Origin: Perlucidibaca piscinae DSM 21586
GTDB taxonomy: Bacteria > Pseudomonadota > Gammaproteobacteria > Pseudomonadales > Moraxellaceae
Length of the DNA stretch: 64,000 bases
Assembly (NCBI RefSeq): GCF_000420045.1
Contig: NZ_ATUE01000005.1
Location: 62,001-126,000 of the forward strand
Reading direction: 5' to 3'
The position numbers and the translations under genes are program-made. Positions 1 through 10,300 of this stretch are shown piece by piece. The notes under the pieces are model-generated. The model was not told where the DNA came from, searched no databases, and saw only the letters and a list, made by a program, of their open reading frames with translations. The first letter of the stretch is position 1, and every line of letters begins with the position of its first letter.

Positions 1-1362
1 TCGCTGATGCCGATGATCAAGGAAACCATGCATCTCACCGATGCCCAGGTGAAGGCCTTCCTCATCCTCAACGTGGCGCTGACCATTCCGGCGCGCATCC
101 TGATCGGCATTCTGGTCGACAAGTACGGTCCGCGCCGCAGCTACAGCCTGCTGCTGCTGATCTGCGGCTTCCTCTGCCTGGGCTTCGCCGCCGCACAGAC
201 CTTCGAGCAGCTTGCGGTCATGCGCTTCCTGCTCGGCTTCACCGGTGCCGGCTTCGTCATCGGCATCCGTCTGGTCAGCGAATGGTTCCCGGCCCGCGAG
301 GTCGGCATCGCCGAAGGCATCTACGGCGGCTGGGGCAACTTCGGTGCCGCCATCGCCAAGATCAGCATGCCCATCCTGGCGGTCAGCGTGTTCGGTGGCG
401 AGTTCGGCTGGCGCTATGCCATCGGCCTGACCGGTGTCATCGCCATCGTCTACAGCGTGATCTTCTACCGCAACGTGCGTGACACGCCCAAGGGTGCCAC
501 CTACTTCAAGCCCAAGAAGACCGGCGGCCTGGAAGTCACCAGCAAGGGCGACCTCGCCTTCTACATGCTGGTCAACCTGCCCATCTACCTGATCCTCTAC
601 GTGCTGGCCTGGCGCCTGTCACCGGGCGGCCTCAACATCATCGGCCAGACCTTCACCGACATCTGCTACGCCATCATCACCTTCCTCATGGTCTGGCAGT
701 CGTGGAAGATCTGGCAGGTCAACCGCCACCTGGTCCATGAAAGCGTGCCGGCCGCGCAGCGCTACAAGTTCAAGCAGGTCGCCATTCTCAACCTCGCCTA
801 CCTGGCCTGCTTCGGCTCCGAGATTGCCGTGGTGTCGATGCTGCCGATGTTCTTCGGCGAGACCTTCGGCCTGTCGCCGATGATGCTCGGCCTGATGGCC
901 GGCTCGTTCACCATCATGAACCTGGTGGCACGCCCGGCGGGCGGCCTGCTCTCCGACAGCATGGGCCGTCGCAAAGTGCTGGCCGTCTGTCTCGCCGTGC
1001 AGACCCTGGGCTACGCCCTGCTGTCCCAGGTCAGCGCCGGCTGGGGTCTGGCCCTGGCGGTCGCCGTCACCCTGGCCACCTCGGTGTTCGTGCAGGCAGC
1101 CTGCGGCGCCGTGTACTCGGTGGTGCCGCTGATCCAGCGCCGCATGACCGGCCAGATCGCCGGCATGGCGGGTGCCTACGGCAACGTCGGTGGTGTTTTC
1201 TTCCTGACCGTGCTCTCCTTCGTCAGCCCGATGATCTTCTTCTACGTCATCGCCGGCGTGTCGGCACTGGCCTTTATCGCTGCCCAGTTCCTCGACGAGC
1301 CGCGCGGCCACATGGTGGAAATTGATGAACATGGCAATGTCCAGATGATCGCCGTTGAATGA
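1..1362 (+). CDS. narK: NarK-family nitrate/nitrite transporter, 5' end missing
   Basis: Major facilitator superfamily transporter for nitrate uptake or nitrate/nitrite exchange in the inner membrane. The reading frame is open from the first base, so the start and first helix lie outside the window; 453 residues are visible. Both glycine-rich nitrate signature regions are present: GWGNFGAA (about 328-351) and GAYGNVGGVFF (about 1168-1200). The MFS loop motif between helices 2 and 3 appears as DKYGPRR. About 10-11 hydrophobic segments can be seen. The next gene, a phosphatase-kinase fusion, starts at the stop codon, which suggests one operon and possibly a role in controlling nitrate assimilation. 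Direction of transport cannot be read from the sequence. Confidence 0.9.
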   Translation, partial: SLMPMIKETMHLTDAQVKAFLILNVALTIPARILIGILVDKYGPRRSYSLLLLICGFLCLGFAAAQTFEQLAVMRFLLGFTGAGFVIGIRLVSEWFPAREVGIAEGIYGGWGNFGAAIAKISMPILAVSVFGGEFGWRYAIGLTGVIAIVYSVIFYRNVRDTPKGATYFKPKKTGGLEVTSKGDLAFYMLVNLPIYLILYVLAWRLSPGGLNIIGQTFTDICYAIITFLMVWQSWKIWQVNRHLVHESVPAAQRYKFKQVAILNLAYLACFGSEIAVVSMLPMFFGETFGLSPMMLGLMAGSFTIMNLVARPAGGLLSDSMGRRKVLAVCLAVQTLGYALLSQVSAGWGLALAVAVTLATSVFVQAACGAVYSVVPLIQRRMTGQIAGMAGAYGNVGGVFFLTVLSFVSPMIFFYVIAGVSALAFIAAQFLDEPRGHMVEIDEHGNVQMIAVE

Positions 1363-1363
1363 C

Positions 1364-3079
1364 ATGAGCAACCTGCTCAGCATTGCCGTCGCACAACGCT
1401 CGCAGGCCGGCCGCAAGGCCGGCAACGAGGACGCCCTGGGCATACGCATGGCGGAAGCCGCCCTGCGTGGCAAGGGCGCCGTGCTGGTCATCGCCGATGG
1501 CGTCAGCAGTGCCGATGCCGGTCGCCAGGCCGCCGAGGCCGCTGTCCAGGGCTTTCTCAGCGACTACTACGCGACCCCGGACACCTGGTCGGTACAGACT
1601 TCCGGCGAACGCGTGATCACCGCCATCAACCGCTGGCTGCATGGTCGCGGTCAGCAGCACGCCGAGAACCAGGGCTGGCTGACCACCTTCACCGTACTCA
1701 TCCTGCGTGGCCGCAGCGCCCACATCCTGCACATCGGCGACACCCGCGTGTACCGGCTGCGCGACGGCGTACTGGAGCCGCTAACCCAGGACCACTGCAC
1801 CCGCATCAATGCCGACACCACCTACCTCAGCCGCGCGCTGGGCATGGACTGGCGCATCGACATCGACTACCGGCATACCGACCTGGCGCCGGGCGACCTG
1901 TTCCTGACCAGCAGTGACGGCGTTCATGGCGTCTTGCCGGCCGCCGAGATCAAGCGTCTGCTCAGCGCGGCAGCAGACGACCCGGAGTCCGGCTGCGACA
2001 GCCTGCTGCAGGCCGCGCTCGCCGCCGGCAGCACCGACAACGTGTCCTGCCAGATTGCCCGCATCGACAGCGTCGGTCTCGACGACCGCAGCGAGATGGG
2101 GCTGCATTCGTCACGCCTGCCGGTGCCACCGCCCTTGCGTCCAGGCCAGATCCTCGACGGCTACCAGATCGAGGCCGAGGTCCATGCCAGCCCGCGCAGC
2201 CAGCTCTACCGCGTGCGTGACATCCGCAGCGGCCAGATCTATGCGCTCAAGGCGCCGGCCCTGCAGTTCGAGAACGATGACGACTACCGCGCCCACTTCG
2301 CCATCGAGGGCTGGATAGGCCAGCGCATCGAGCATCCGCACATTGCCCGCATTCATGCCCCGGTACGTTCGCCGCACTGCCTCTACCACATCATGGAATG
2401 GGTCGAGGGCGAGTCCCTGTCGGGCTGGCATGCCCGCCAGGAGCATGTCGACATCGCCACCGTGGTCGGCTTTGCGCGCCAGATCGTCGCCGGCCTGCGC
2501 GCCCTGCATCGGCGAGACACCCTGCATCAGGATCTCAAGCCGGACAACATCCTGCTGCGCAAGGACGGCGTGCTCAAGCTCATCGACCTGGGTTCCGCCC
2601 GCGTCGCCAGCCTGCAGGAGCAGGGACCGCGCGATGTGCTCGACCGCCCCGGTGCCGCTGACTACGCCGCGCCCGAATACGCGCTGGGGCTGGCGCGTGA
2701 CGAGCGCGCCGACCAGTTCTCGCTGGGCGTGACCCTGTACGAGCTGCTCACCGGCCAGCACCCCTATGGCGAGGATTACGACCAGGCACAGACCCCGAAG
2801 GACTTTCATCGCCTGCTCTACGTCAGCGCCTGTCGCCACAATCCGCATGTGCCGCTGTGGCTGGATGCCGCCCTGCGCAAGGCCTGCGCGATCCATCCGG
2901 AAAATCGCTACGAGGCGCTGAGCGAGCTTCTGCTCGACATCGAGCGCCCCAATCCGGCGCTCACGCCCAACCAGCGCCTGCCCTGGATGGAGCGCGATCC
3001 GGTGCGTTTCTGGCGCTGGCTGGCACTGCTGGCGCTGGCCGGTCACGTCGCCTGGCTGATCGCGCTGGCACCGCGCTGA
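1364..3079 (+). CDS. Bifunctional PP2C phosphatase / Ser-Thr protein kinase, membrane-anchored
   Basis: A 571-residue fusion of a PP2C phosphatase (about 5-235) and a Hanks-type kinase (about 260-530), ending in one hydrophobic helix (about 548-568) that would leave both domains in the cytoplasm. PP2C motifs seen: NEDALG, ADGVSS, HIGDTRVYRL, SSDGVHG and STDNVSC. Kinase motifs seen: the ATP lysine in ALKAP, catalytic HQDLKPDN, DLG in place of DFG, and APEY. Both halves look active. I prefer ATG 1364; an in-frame TTG at 1355 would overlap narK. Direct linkage to narK is common for this family and suggests phospho-control of nitrate uptake or assimilation (inference). Confidence 0.85.
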   Translation: MSNLLSIAVAQRSQAGRKAGNEDALGIRMAEAALRGKGAVLVIADGVSSADAGRQAAEAAVQGFLSDYYATPDTWSVQTSGERVITAINRWLHGRGQQHAENQGWLTTFTVLILRGRSAHILHIGDTRVYRLRDGVLEPLTQDHCTRINADTTYLSRALGMDWRIDIDYRHTDLAPGDLFLTSSDGVHGVLPAAEIKRLLSAAADDPESGCDSLLQAALAAGSTDNVSCQIARIDSVGLDDRSEMGLHSSRLPVPPPLRPGQILDGYQIEAEVHASPRSQLYRVRDIRSGQIYALKAPALQFENDDDYRAHFAIEGWIGQRIEHPHIARIHAPVRSPHCLYHIMEWVEGESLSGWHARQEHVDIATVVGFARQIVAGLRALHRRDTLHQDLKPDNILLRKDGVLKLIDLGSARVASLQEQGPRDVLDRPGAADYAAPEYALGLARDERADQFSLGVTLYELLTGQHPYGEDYDQAQTPKDFHRLLYVSACRHNPHVPLWLDAALRKACAIHPENRYEALSELLLDIERPNPALTPNQRLPWMERDPVRFWRWLALLALAGHVAWLIALAPR

Positions 3080-3272
3080 GGCACCAGCATGGGATGAGTG
3101 GCGGAGATTTCAGGACAGACCCCACGCAAGCGGCAGCATCCCGCCCCGCAACCGCAGTATCCTCTAGGCCGTGAATGCCCGCCTGCCACCTCTGGCAGAC
3201 GGGACGCAGCCAACAAGAACAGGACCGCTGCGGGGGCCATGCCTCCGCCCGAGGCCTGCAGGAGAATGCATC

Positions 3273-4247
3273 ATGGGGCGTTGTTTTCGTGGCACGGTGT
3301 GTGCGCTGACCCTGCTGGCCAGCGCCCCGATCCTGGCTGACGAGCCCCCGATGCACATCCTCGACGCCCACGAAGCCATTCCCGAGCTGCCCCCCGAACT
3401 CCCGGACCTGCCCCTGACCAACCAGGTCAGCGAGCCAGCCATGATCACCGACTGGGAATCGTGGGCGGCCGCATCCAGCTCGGCACAGGCCACGGTCAAC
3501 GCCCCCATTGGCGAGTTCGGCCTGCTGCCGGATGCCCAGCCCGCCAGCTACCCGGCCAATCCCTGGTTCTCCCTCGATGAGTCTGCCGCGCCCCATTACG
3601 GTGCCCGTGCGGTCTGGTGGGTGGAGGGCGAGCTCTACCAGATCCGCCACCTGCGCCTGGGCACGCGACAGGTCGGCGAGGCCTCCTGGTACGGGCCCGG
3701 CTTTCATGGCCGGCGCACCGCCAGCGGCGAGGTGTTCAACGCGAACGACATGACCGCTGCACACCGCACCCTGCCGTTGCCCAGCTACGTGCGCGTCACC
3801 CACCTGGCCTCTGATCAGTCGGTGATCGTGCGCATCAACGACCGCGGCCCCTACCATGGCGGCCGCATCATCGACCTGTCGCAGGCAGCCGCCAGACGGC
3901 TGGGGATCGTCGGCACGGCAATGGTGGCACTGGAGATGGTGGATCGCGGCCCGGTAGGCCATCTGCGCAAGGGTGCCAGTCTGCCGGCCGAGTCAGCCTA
4001 CAGCCTGGTGCTGGGCAACTTCAGTGACGTCCGCAAGGCCGAGGCCCTGCAGGACAAGCTCCTCACCCTGCTGCCCGCCGGCGTGCCGGTCAACATCGAG
4101 AAGGTGCCGGAGCCGCTGCAGGTATACCGCGTGGAAGTCGGCCCGCTGGCCTCGGCGCAAGAGGCCAATGCCGTCATTCGCGGGCTGCGTGCCCGTCGCC
4201 TGAACCTGGATCAGCCCATGCCGGCACTGCGCGGCCCGCGACGCTGA
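3273..4247 (+). CDS. rlpA: RlpA-like septal lytic transglycosylase with SPOR-like tail
   Basis: Exported protein of 324 residues. A double-psi beta-barrel contains the RlpA hallmarks ASWYGPGFHG, TASGE, AHRTLPLPS, VRINDRGPY and RIIDLS; a C-terminal segment with YSLVLGNF and YRVEVGPL resembles a SPOR domain. RlpA proteins cleave peptidoglycan glycan strands, preferring strands without stem peptides, and SPOR domains bring them to the septum. ATG 3273 is chosen because AGGAG lies 8 bases upstream and a signal peptide follows at once. There is no lipobox, so this looks soluble and periplasmic rather than a lipoprotein. An acidic, proline-rich linker separates the signal peptide from the barrel. 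Confidence 0.85.
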   Translation: MGRCFRGTVCALTLLASAPILADEPPMHILDAHEAIPELPPELPDLPLTNQVSEPAMITDWESWAAASSSAQATVNAPIGEFGLLPDAQPASYPANPWFSLDESAAPHYGARAVWWVEGELYQIRHLRLGTRQVGEASWYGPGFHGRRTASGEVFNANDMTAAHRTLPLPSYVRVTHLASDQSVIVRINDRGPYHGGRIIDLSQAAARRLGIVGTAMVALEMVDRGPVGHLRKGASLPAESAYSLVLGNFSDVRKAEALQDKLLTLLPAGVPVNIEKVPEPLQVYRVEVGPLASAQEANAVIRGLRARRLNLDQPMPALRGPRR

Positions 4248-4261
4248 GCGGGCAACCTGCC

Positions 4262-5062
4262 TCAGCGCTGCACGCGCCGAGGCAGAAAGGGGGTCTTGGC
4301 ATCGCCTTGCACGCGCTTGACCGCGATGCGCTGGTTGCCGCCGAACAGCAGTGGCAGCTGGTAGCAGCGCTCGAGCAGAAACGCCTTGAACTCGCTGGCC
4401 GTCCAGGTCCGCTGCAGCAGAAACTTGGTGGCTGCCACCGAATCCGGGGAGCGTTCGCACAGGGTAGCCGCCATGGCATGTGCGGCCGCGAGCGGATCCG
4501 CATGCGTGGCCGTGATCAGGCCCAGGGTCTGGCCACGGCGGGCATCGAAGACCTCGGCCGTCATCGCCAGCCACTTGGCCTGATCCATGGGCATCAGTTC
4601 GCGCAGGCTGACCGTGCCGGACATGTCCGGAATCAGGCCCCAGCGCGCTTCCATCACGGACAGCTCGCAATCCGGCGTGGCCAGACGGAAGTCCGCCGCC
4701 AGCGCCAGCTGCATGCCGGCGCCATAGCAGCGGCCATGCAGCACGGCGATCACGGGTACCGGCAGACGGCGCCAGACCCAGGCCACTTCCTGGAAGTTGT
4801 TGGTGCTGCGCCACAGCGGCCGCAGGAAATGCCGAAGAATATGCCTGGGCTCACGCATGAAGGAGGGAATGTCGAGGCCGCTGCAAAAGCTTGGCCCGTC
4901 ACCGCGAATGATCACCGCGCGCAGGTCGCGGTCACGGCGCAGGGCCTTGCCGATGCGGATCAGCTCGGTCAGCGTCTCCGGAATCACCGCGTTATGTTTC
5001 TCCGGACGCGACAGAATGACCTCTGCCACCTCGCCATGACGTACCAGCTGCACCACCGACAT
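4262..5062 (-). CDS. Crotonase / enoyl-CoA hydratase family protein, dienoyl-CoA isomerase-like
   Basis: Cytoplasmic crotonase-fold enzyme of 266 residues acting on an acyl-CoA. The oxyanion-hole segments are SFCSGLD (about 58-64) and GRCYGAGMQ (about 110-118). Glu138 and Asp146 have the eight-residue spacing of the catalytic Glu and Asp of delta3,5-delta2,4-dienoyl-CoA isomerase; the third acidic residue of that enzyme appears to be Gln118 here. Isomerase or hydratase activity therefore cannot be decided by eye. ATG 5062 has AGGAG upstream; it is chosen over a longer reading that would run through the promoter region of dacA. The gene converges with rlpA (14-base gap) and diverges from dacA. 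Confidence 0.8.
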   Translation of the reverse strand: MSVVQLVRHGEVAEVILSRPEKHNAVIPETLTELIRIGKALRRDRDLRAVIIRGDGPSFCSGLDIPSFMREPRHILRHFLRPLWRSTNNFQEVAWVWRRLPVPVIAVLHGRCYGAGMQLALAADFRLATPDCELSVMEARWGLIPDMSGTVSLRELMPMDQAKWLAMTAEVFDARRGQTLGLITATHADPLAAAHAMAATLCERSPDSVAATKFLLQRTWTASEFKAFLLERCYQLPLLFGGNQRIAVKRVQGDAKTPFLPRRVQR

Positions 5063-5198
5063 GATTCCGCTCCTGCTGCCTGAGGCGCACAGCCTAGCAG
5101 GCGTGGAGATTTTGCGGCAGTCGTCCGCCCCAATCGCCGCGTCTGCATTAGAATAGTGGCCATCCCGGCCAACCACCGTCTGCCTTGATTCAGGATTC

Positions 5199-6344
5199 AT
5201 GATGAAACCCGCCCTGTCGCTGTCCCTGCTGCTTGCCGCTTCTTCCGCCTTCGCCTTCGTGGTGCCCAATCCTCCCGTGCTGGAGAACAAGGCCTACGTT
5301 CTGATGGACTTCGACTCCGGCAAGGTGCTCGCCGCCTCCAACGAGCATGTGCAGCTCGAGCCGGCCTCGCTGACCAAGATGATGACCAGCTACATCGTCG
5401 AGCACTCCCTGACCACCGGCCGCCTCAAGGAAACCGATCCGGTCAGCGTCAGCGAATACGCCTGGTGCCGCGGCACCAGCGCCGAGTCCTGCATGTACCT
5501 GCCGCTGCACAGCCAGGCCTCGGTGCTCGACATGCTGCGCGGCGTCATCATCCAGTCCGGCAACGATGCCTCCAAGGCCCTGGCCGAACACATCGGCGGC
5601 TCCGAGCCGGCATTCGCCGAGATCATGAACTCGGAAGCCAAGCGCCTGGGCATGAAGGACACCAACTTCATGAACGCCACCGGACTGCCCGATCCGGCGC
5701 ACCTGACCTCGGCTCATGACATGGCCGTGCTGGCCCGAGCCATCATCAAGGACAACGCCAAGTACTACCCGATCTACTCGGAGAAGGAATTCACCTGGAA
5801 CGGCATCAAGCAGGGCAACCGCAACGCCCTGCTCTACACCGATCCGACCGTGGACGGCCTCAAGACCGGTCACACCGAAAACGCCGGCTACTGCCTGGTC
5901 GCCTCCAGCAAGCGCGGCAAGATGCGTCTGATCTCGGTGGTCATGGGCACCACCAGCATGCAGGCTCGCGCCGACCAGACCCGCGCCCTGTTCAACTGGG
6001 GTTTCAGCAGCTTCGAGACCATCACGCCGCTGCAGGCCGGCAAGATCCTCGCCGACGCGCCGGTCTGGTTCGGCAGCGAGAGCACGGTGAAGGCCGGACT
6101 CGACCGCGACCTGTCAATCACCCTGCCGCGCGGCAAGAAGGATGGCATCCAGGCCGTGACCCGCATCCTGCCGGATCTGGAAGCACCGATCGCCAAGGGC
6201 CAGGCCATTGGCGAGGTGGTGGTGACCCTGAACGGCGAAACCATCGCCAAGCAGCCGGTGGTGGCCATGGCCGCTGTCGAGGAAACCAACTTCGTCGTGC
6301 GCCTGTGGCACTACCTGAAGCGCTTCCTGAGCCAGCTGTTCTGA
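5199..6344 (+). CDS. dacA: D-alanyl-D-alanine carboxypeptidase (PBP5/6 type)
   Basis: Penicillin-binding protein that removes the terminal D-Ala from peptidoglycan stem peptides in the periplasm. The three active-site motifs are Ser57-Leu-Thr-Lys60, Ser120-Gly-Asn and Lys222-Thr-Gly. A signal peptide occupies about the first 20 residues. The last about 15 residues form an amphipathic helix, as in PBP5, which anchors the enzyme to the outer face of the inner membrane. The length of 381 fits the family. It begins the conserved dacA-ybeD-lipB group; an alternative ATG lies one codon downstream. Confidence 0.95.
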   Translation: MMKPALSLSLLLAASSAFAFVVPNPPVLENKAYVLMDFDSGKVLAASNEHVQLEPASLTKMMTSYIVEHSLTTGRLKETDPVSVSEYAWCRGTSAESCMYLPLHSQASVLDMLRGVIIQSGNDASKALAEHIGGSEPAFAEIMNSEAKRLGMKDTNFMNATGLPDPAHLTSAHDMAVLARAIIKDNAKYYPIYSEKEFTWNGIKQGNRNALLYTDPTVDGLKTGHTENAGYCLVASSKRGKMRLISVVMGTTSMQARADQTRALFNWGFSSFETITPLQAGKILADAPVWFGSESTVKAGLDRDLSITLPRGKKDGIQAVTRILPDLEAPIAKGQAIGEVVVTLNGETIAKQPVVAMAAVEETNFVVRLWHYLKRFLSQLF

Positions 6345-6366
6345 GCATCCGCCCCCGGAGACCGGC

Positions 6367-6648
6367 ATGAGCCATCCATCGCACATCAGCAACGAGGAGC
6401 TGTGGGAGTTCCCGCATGACTTCCCGCTGTCGGTGATGGGTCGCGCCAGCGACCCCATGCGCGACATCGTCGCCGACATCGTGCAGCGTCACGTGCCCGG
6501 CTTCGATGCCGGCAGCCTGACCCTGCACGCTTCCAGCAAGGGCACCTGGGTGTCGGTGCGCGGACTGGTGCGCATCGATACCAAGGACCAGATCAACGGC
6601 ATCTACGCCGAACTGGCTGCCGACCGCCGCATCCGGATGGCGCTGTGA
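6367..6648 (+). CDS. ybeD: YbeD / DUF493 family protein
   Basis: Small ferredoxin-fold protein of 93 residues. The family hallmarks are an N-terminal [11 protein letters not shown] strand, a central SKGTWVSVR and a terminal short helix. It is nearly always found between dacA and lipB, as here; its role is not settled, though a link to lipoate metabolism or regulation has been suggested. Its stop codon overlaps the GTG start of lipB, so the two are translationally coupled. Confidence 0.9.
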   Translation: MSHPSHISNEELWEFPHDFPLSVMGRASDPMRDIVADIVQRHVPGFDAGSLTLHASSKGTWVSVRGLVRIDTKDQINGIYAELAADRRIRMAL

Positions 6649-7322
6649 CATCACGCCGACCGGTGCGGACCAGCTGGCTGGGACAGGCTGACTACGCACC
6701 GGTCTGGCAGGCCATGAAGACGCTGACAGACAGCCGTGATGCCGGCACCGGTGACCAGCTGTGGCTGCTCGAACACCCGCCGGTGTACACCCAGGGCCAG
6801 GCCGGCAAGCCCGAACACGTGTTCCTGCCCGGGACCATCCCGGTGGTGCAGACCGACCGTGGCGGCCAGGTCACCTACCACGGCCCAGGCCAGCTGGTCG
6901 GTTACCTGCTCTTTGACATTGATCGCGCCGGCCTCGGCCCGCGTGTCTTTGTCGAGCAGGTCGAGGATGCCCTGGTGCATGCCGTGCGTGCCTTCGGCAT
7001 TCCTGCCGTGGCCGATCGCAAGGCCCATGGTGTCTATGTCGATGGCCGCAAGATCGCCTCGCTGGGCATGCGCATACGCCGCGGCTGCAGCTACCACGGC
7101 TTTGCCCTCAACGTGGACATGGACCTCGCGCCCTGGCGCGGCATCAACCCCTGCGGCTACGCCGGCCTCGAGATGTGCCAGATCCGAGACTTCCATGTTC
7201 TTCGCCCCAGCCTGATGGCCGAGGTGCGCGCCGCCGTGCTCGGCGGCCTGCAGCAGGCCCTGCCCGCCTTCGACTTTGGTCGCAGGGAATCCGGCCTGCC
7301 CGCCGAGCTCGCTGGACGCTGA
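6645..7322 (+). CDS. lipB: Octanoyltransferase LipB
   Basis: Transfers octanoyl from acyl carrier protein to the lipoyl domains of 2-oxoacid dehydrogenases and the glycine cleavage H protein, the first step of lipoate synthesis. The active-site pair Lys136 (GRKIASLG) and Cys170 (INPCGYAG) matches the E. coli enzyme, and the [11 protein letters not shown] motif is present. The start is GTG, overlapping the ybeD stop; 225 residues is normal. Its partner lipA is in the same window at 20732-21745 but in a separate transcription unit. Confidence 0.95.
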   Translation: MTSRRPVRTSWLGQADYAPVWQAMKTLTDSRDAGTGDQLWLLEHPPVYTQGQAGKPEHVFLPGTIPVVQTDRGGQVTYHGPGQLVGYLLFDIDRAGLGPRVFVEQVEDALVHAVRAFGIPAVADRKAHGVYVDGRKIASLGMRIRRGCSYHGFALNVDMDLAPWRGINPCGYAGLEMCQIRDFHVLRPSLMAEVRAAVLGGLQQALPAFDFGRRESGLPAELAGR

Positions 7323-7370
7323 TCACGGCGTGCACCATAGTCTCGGCCAGGAAAGCTCGAGGGGAAGGGC

Positions 7371-10300
7371 ATGCCGACCTGGCTGCTGCCGGCGATCACC
7401 GTCGCCTACATCATGGTGCTGTTCGCCGTCGCCTACTGGGGTGACCAGCACAGTCCGCAGCTGTCGCGACGCCAGCAGGGCCTGCTCTACAGCCTGACGC
7501 TGGCCGTCTACTGCACGTCGTGGACCTTCTTCGGGGCGGTCGGGGTCACCGTCACCGGTGGCTGGGCCTACCTGCCCATCTATCTCGGCCCGCTGATCTT
7601 CATCCTGCTCGGACGCCCGCTGCTGGAGCGCCTGGTGCTGATCAGCAAGGCACGCTCCATCACCAGCATCGCCGACTTCATTTCGGCCCGGTACGGCAAG
7701 GCCCAGCACCTGGCCGCCATGGTCACCGTGGTGGCCATCATCGGGGCACTTCCCTACATCGCCCTGCAGCTCAAGGCCGTGTCCATGAGCGTGGACGTGC
7801 TGACACGGGCCGGCCTCGGCAGCGTGTTTCCCACCGGGGACACGGCACTCTGGACCAGCCTGCTGCTGGCGGCGCTGGCCATCCTCTTCGGGACCCGGCA
7901 GATCAATGCCGCCGAACACCATCAGGGGCTGATGCTGGCCATTGCCCTCGAGTCGGCGGTCAAGCTGCTGGCGCTGATCGCGGTGGCGATCTTCGCCGCG
8001 CTGGCGCTGCATGAGCAGCCCGGCGACTGGATCAGCGATCCGCGCCTCGACAAGCTGCTGCGCCCGGAGAGCCTGCCCACCGGTTTCCTCGCCCAGGTGC
8101 TGCTGGCCTTTCTGGCCATGATCTGCCTGCCGCGCCAGTTCCACGTCGCGGTGGTGGAATGCAACGAGGTTGAACAGGTACGTCAGTCGCCGCTGTGGTT
8201 CGGTCTGTACATGGTGCTGATCATCGTCGCCGTGCTGCCGATCGCGGCCTGGGCCCTGCTCGATCCGCGCCTGGCCGGCAGCCACCCGGACAGCGCCGTG
8301 CTCGCGCTGCCGCTGGCACATGGCAACGAGCCACTGGCGATGATCGCCTTCCTGGGGGGCTTCTCGGCGGCCGCCGGCATGGTCATCGTGTCCACCGTCG
8401 CGCTCTCGACCATGATCTGCAACCACCTGGTGATGCCGCTGCTGATCCACCTGCGCAGCTTCGGCCGGCAGCCGGTGCCTCGCCTGCTGCAGCTGATCCG
8501 GCGCCTGGCCATCATCGCGCTGGCGCTGCTCGGCTACGGCTACTACCGCCTGATCGAGGAGTACGCCCAGCTTGCCGCCGTCGGCCTGCTGGCCTTCTCG
8601 GCCGTGGCCCAGTTCGCGCCGGCACTGATCGGCGGCCTGTTCTGGCGCGGCGGCAGCCGGCAGGGCGTGGCGGCCGGGCTGGCGGCCGGCTTCCTGGTCT
8701 GGGCCTACACCCTCATGCTGCCTGCCCTCCTGCCGGCACTGGGTCTGAGTGATCCCTGGCTGGCAGAGGGCCCCTTCGGCGTGGCCTGGCTGCACCCGCA
8801 GGCGCTGTTCCTGATGAGCAGCTGGGACCCGCTCACCCACGGCGTGTTCTGGTCGCTGCTGATCAACATCAGCCTCTACGTGGTGGTGTCGCTGCGCTTC
8901 CGGCCCGCCATCGGCGACAAGCTCGAGGCCAGCCAGTTCCTCGACCCCTACAGCGATCAGGACCCGGAACTGCAGGGTGCGGAATGGCAGCGACTGCCGC
9001 TGGGCGAGCTGCACGACCTGGTCGCGCGCCTGCTCGGTACCGACGCCACCCGCGAGGCCTTCGAGCAGTTCGCCCGCGGGCGCATGCAGTGGCTGGACCT
9101 GCGGCGTCCCGCCAGCCGGGCCTGGGTGCAGTTCTCCGAGCGCCTGCTGGCCGGTGCCATGGGCACGGCCTCGGCCCGCGCCCTGCTGACCACGGCACTG
9201 CGCGGCTCCGGTCTCGAGATCGGCCAGGTCGTCGCCCTGCTCGACCAGACCTCCCAGCAGCAGCGCTTCAACCGCGGCGTGCTCAGCACCACGCTGGAGC
9301 ACATCGAGCAGGGCATCAGCGTGGTGGACGCCGACATGCGCCTGGTGGCCTGGAACCGCCGCTACCTGGAGCTCTTCGGCTATCCGGAAGGCATGGTCTA
9401 CGAGGGCTGTCCGGTGGCCGACCTGATCCGCTACAACGCCGAGCGCGGCGAGTGCGGGCCCGGTGACATCGACACCCACGTTGCCAAGCGCATCGCCTTC
9501 ATGCGTGAAGGCAGCCCGTATGTCTTCGAGCGCATACGCACCGACGGCCAGGTCCTGGAAATGCGTGGCCGGCCCATCCCCGGCGGCGGTTTCGTCACCA
9601 CCTATGCCGACATCACCCACTTCAAGGAAGCCGAACGCCTGCTCGCCGATGCCAAGCTGCAATTGGAGGCGCAAGTGGCACGCCGGACTGCCGAGCTGGA
9701 AGCCGCGCTGGAGGCCCAGCGCCTGGCCAACCGGCAGGCGGAACAGGCCAACCAGTCCAAGACCCGCTTCCTGGCCGCGGCCAGTCATGACCTGCTGCAG
9801 CCCATGAATGCCGCCCGCCTGTTCTCCTCGGCACTCAGCCTGCACCCCGGCCTCGCCGACGATGCCCACCAGCTGGCGCGCCAGGTGGACAGCTCGCTGC
9901 GCGGCGCGGAGGAGCTGCTCTCGGCCCTGCTGGACATTTCGCGACTCGATGCCGGGGCGCTGCAGCCCAGCAACGGCGCCGTCTGCCTGAGCGAGCTGCT
10001 GCGTGAACTGTGCGACCAGCTCGCGCCGGTGGCCGCCGGGCGCCTGCTGGACCTGCGCCTGCACCTGCCGTCACGCCCGGTCTGGGTCATCAGTGACCGC
10101 CAGTGGCTGCGCCGCATCCTGCAGAACCTGCTCAACAACGCACTGCGCTACACCCGCGAGGGTGGCGTGCTGGTCGGCCTGCGCCGGCGCGGCACGGGCT
10201 GGCGCGTTGATGTCTGCGACACCGGCCCGGGCATCGCCCCCGGCAAGCAGGCCCAGATCTTCGAGGAATTCCAGCGCGGCGGAGAGGCCTCGCCGTGGGG

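Noticed and set aside
7323..10064. Long open frame (913 codons) opposite the crbS gene
   Set aside because: Antisense shadow of a clear multi-domain sensor kinase; Gln-, Gly- and His-rich without recognisable motifs.
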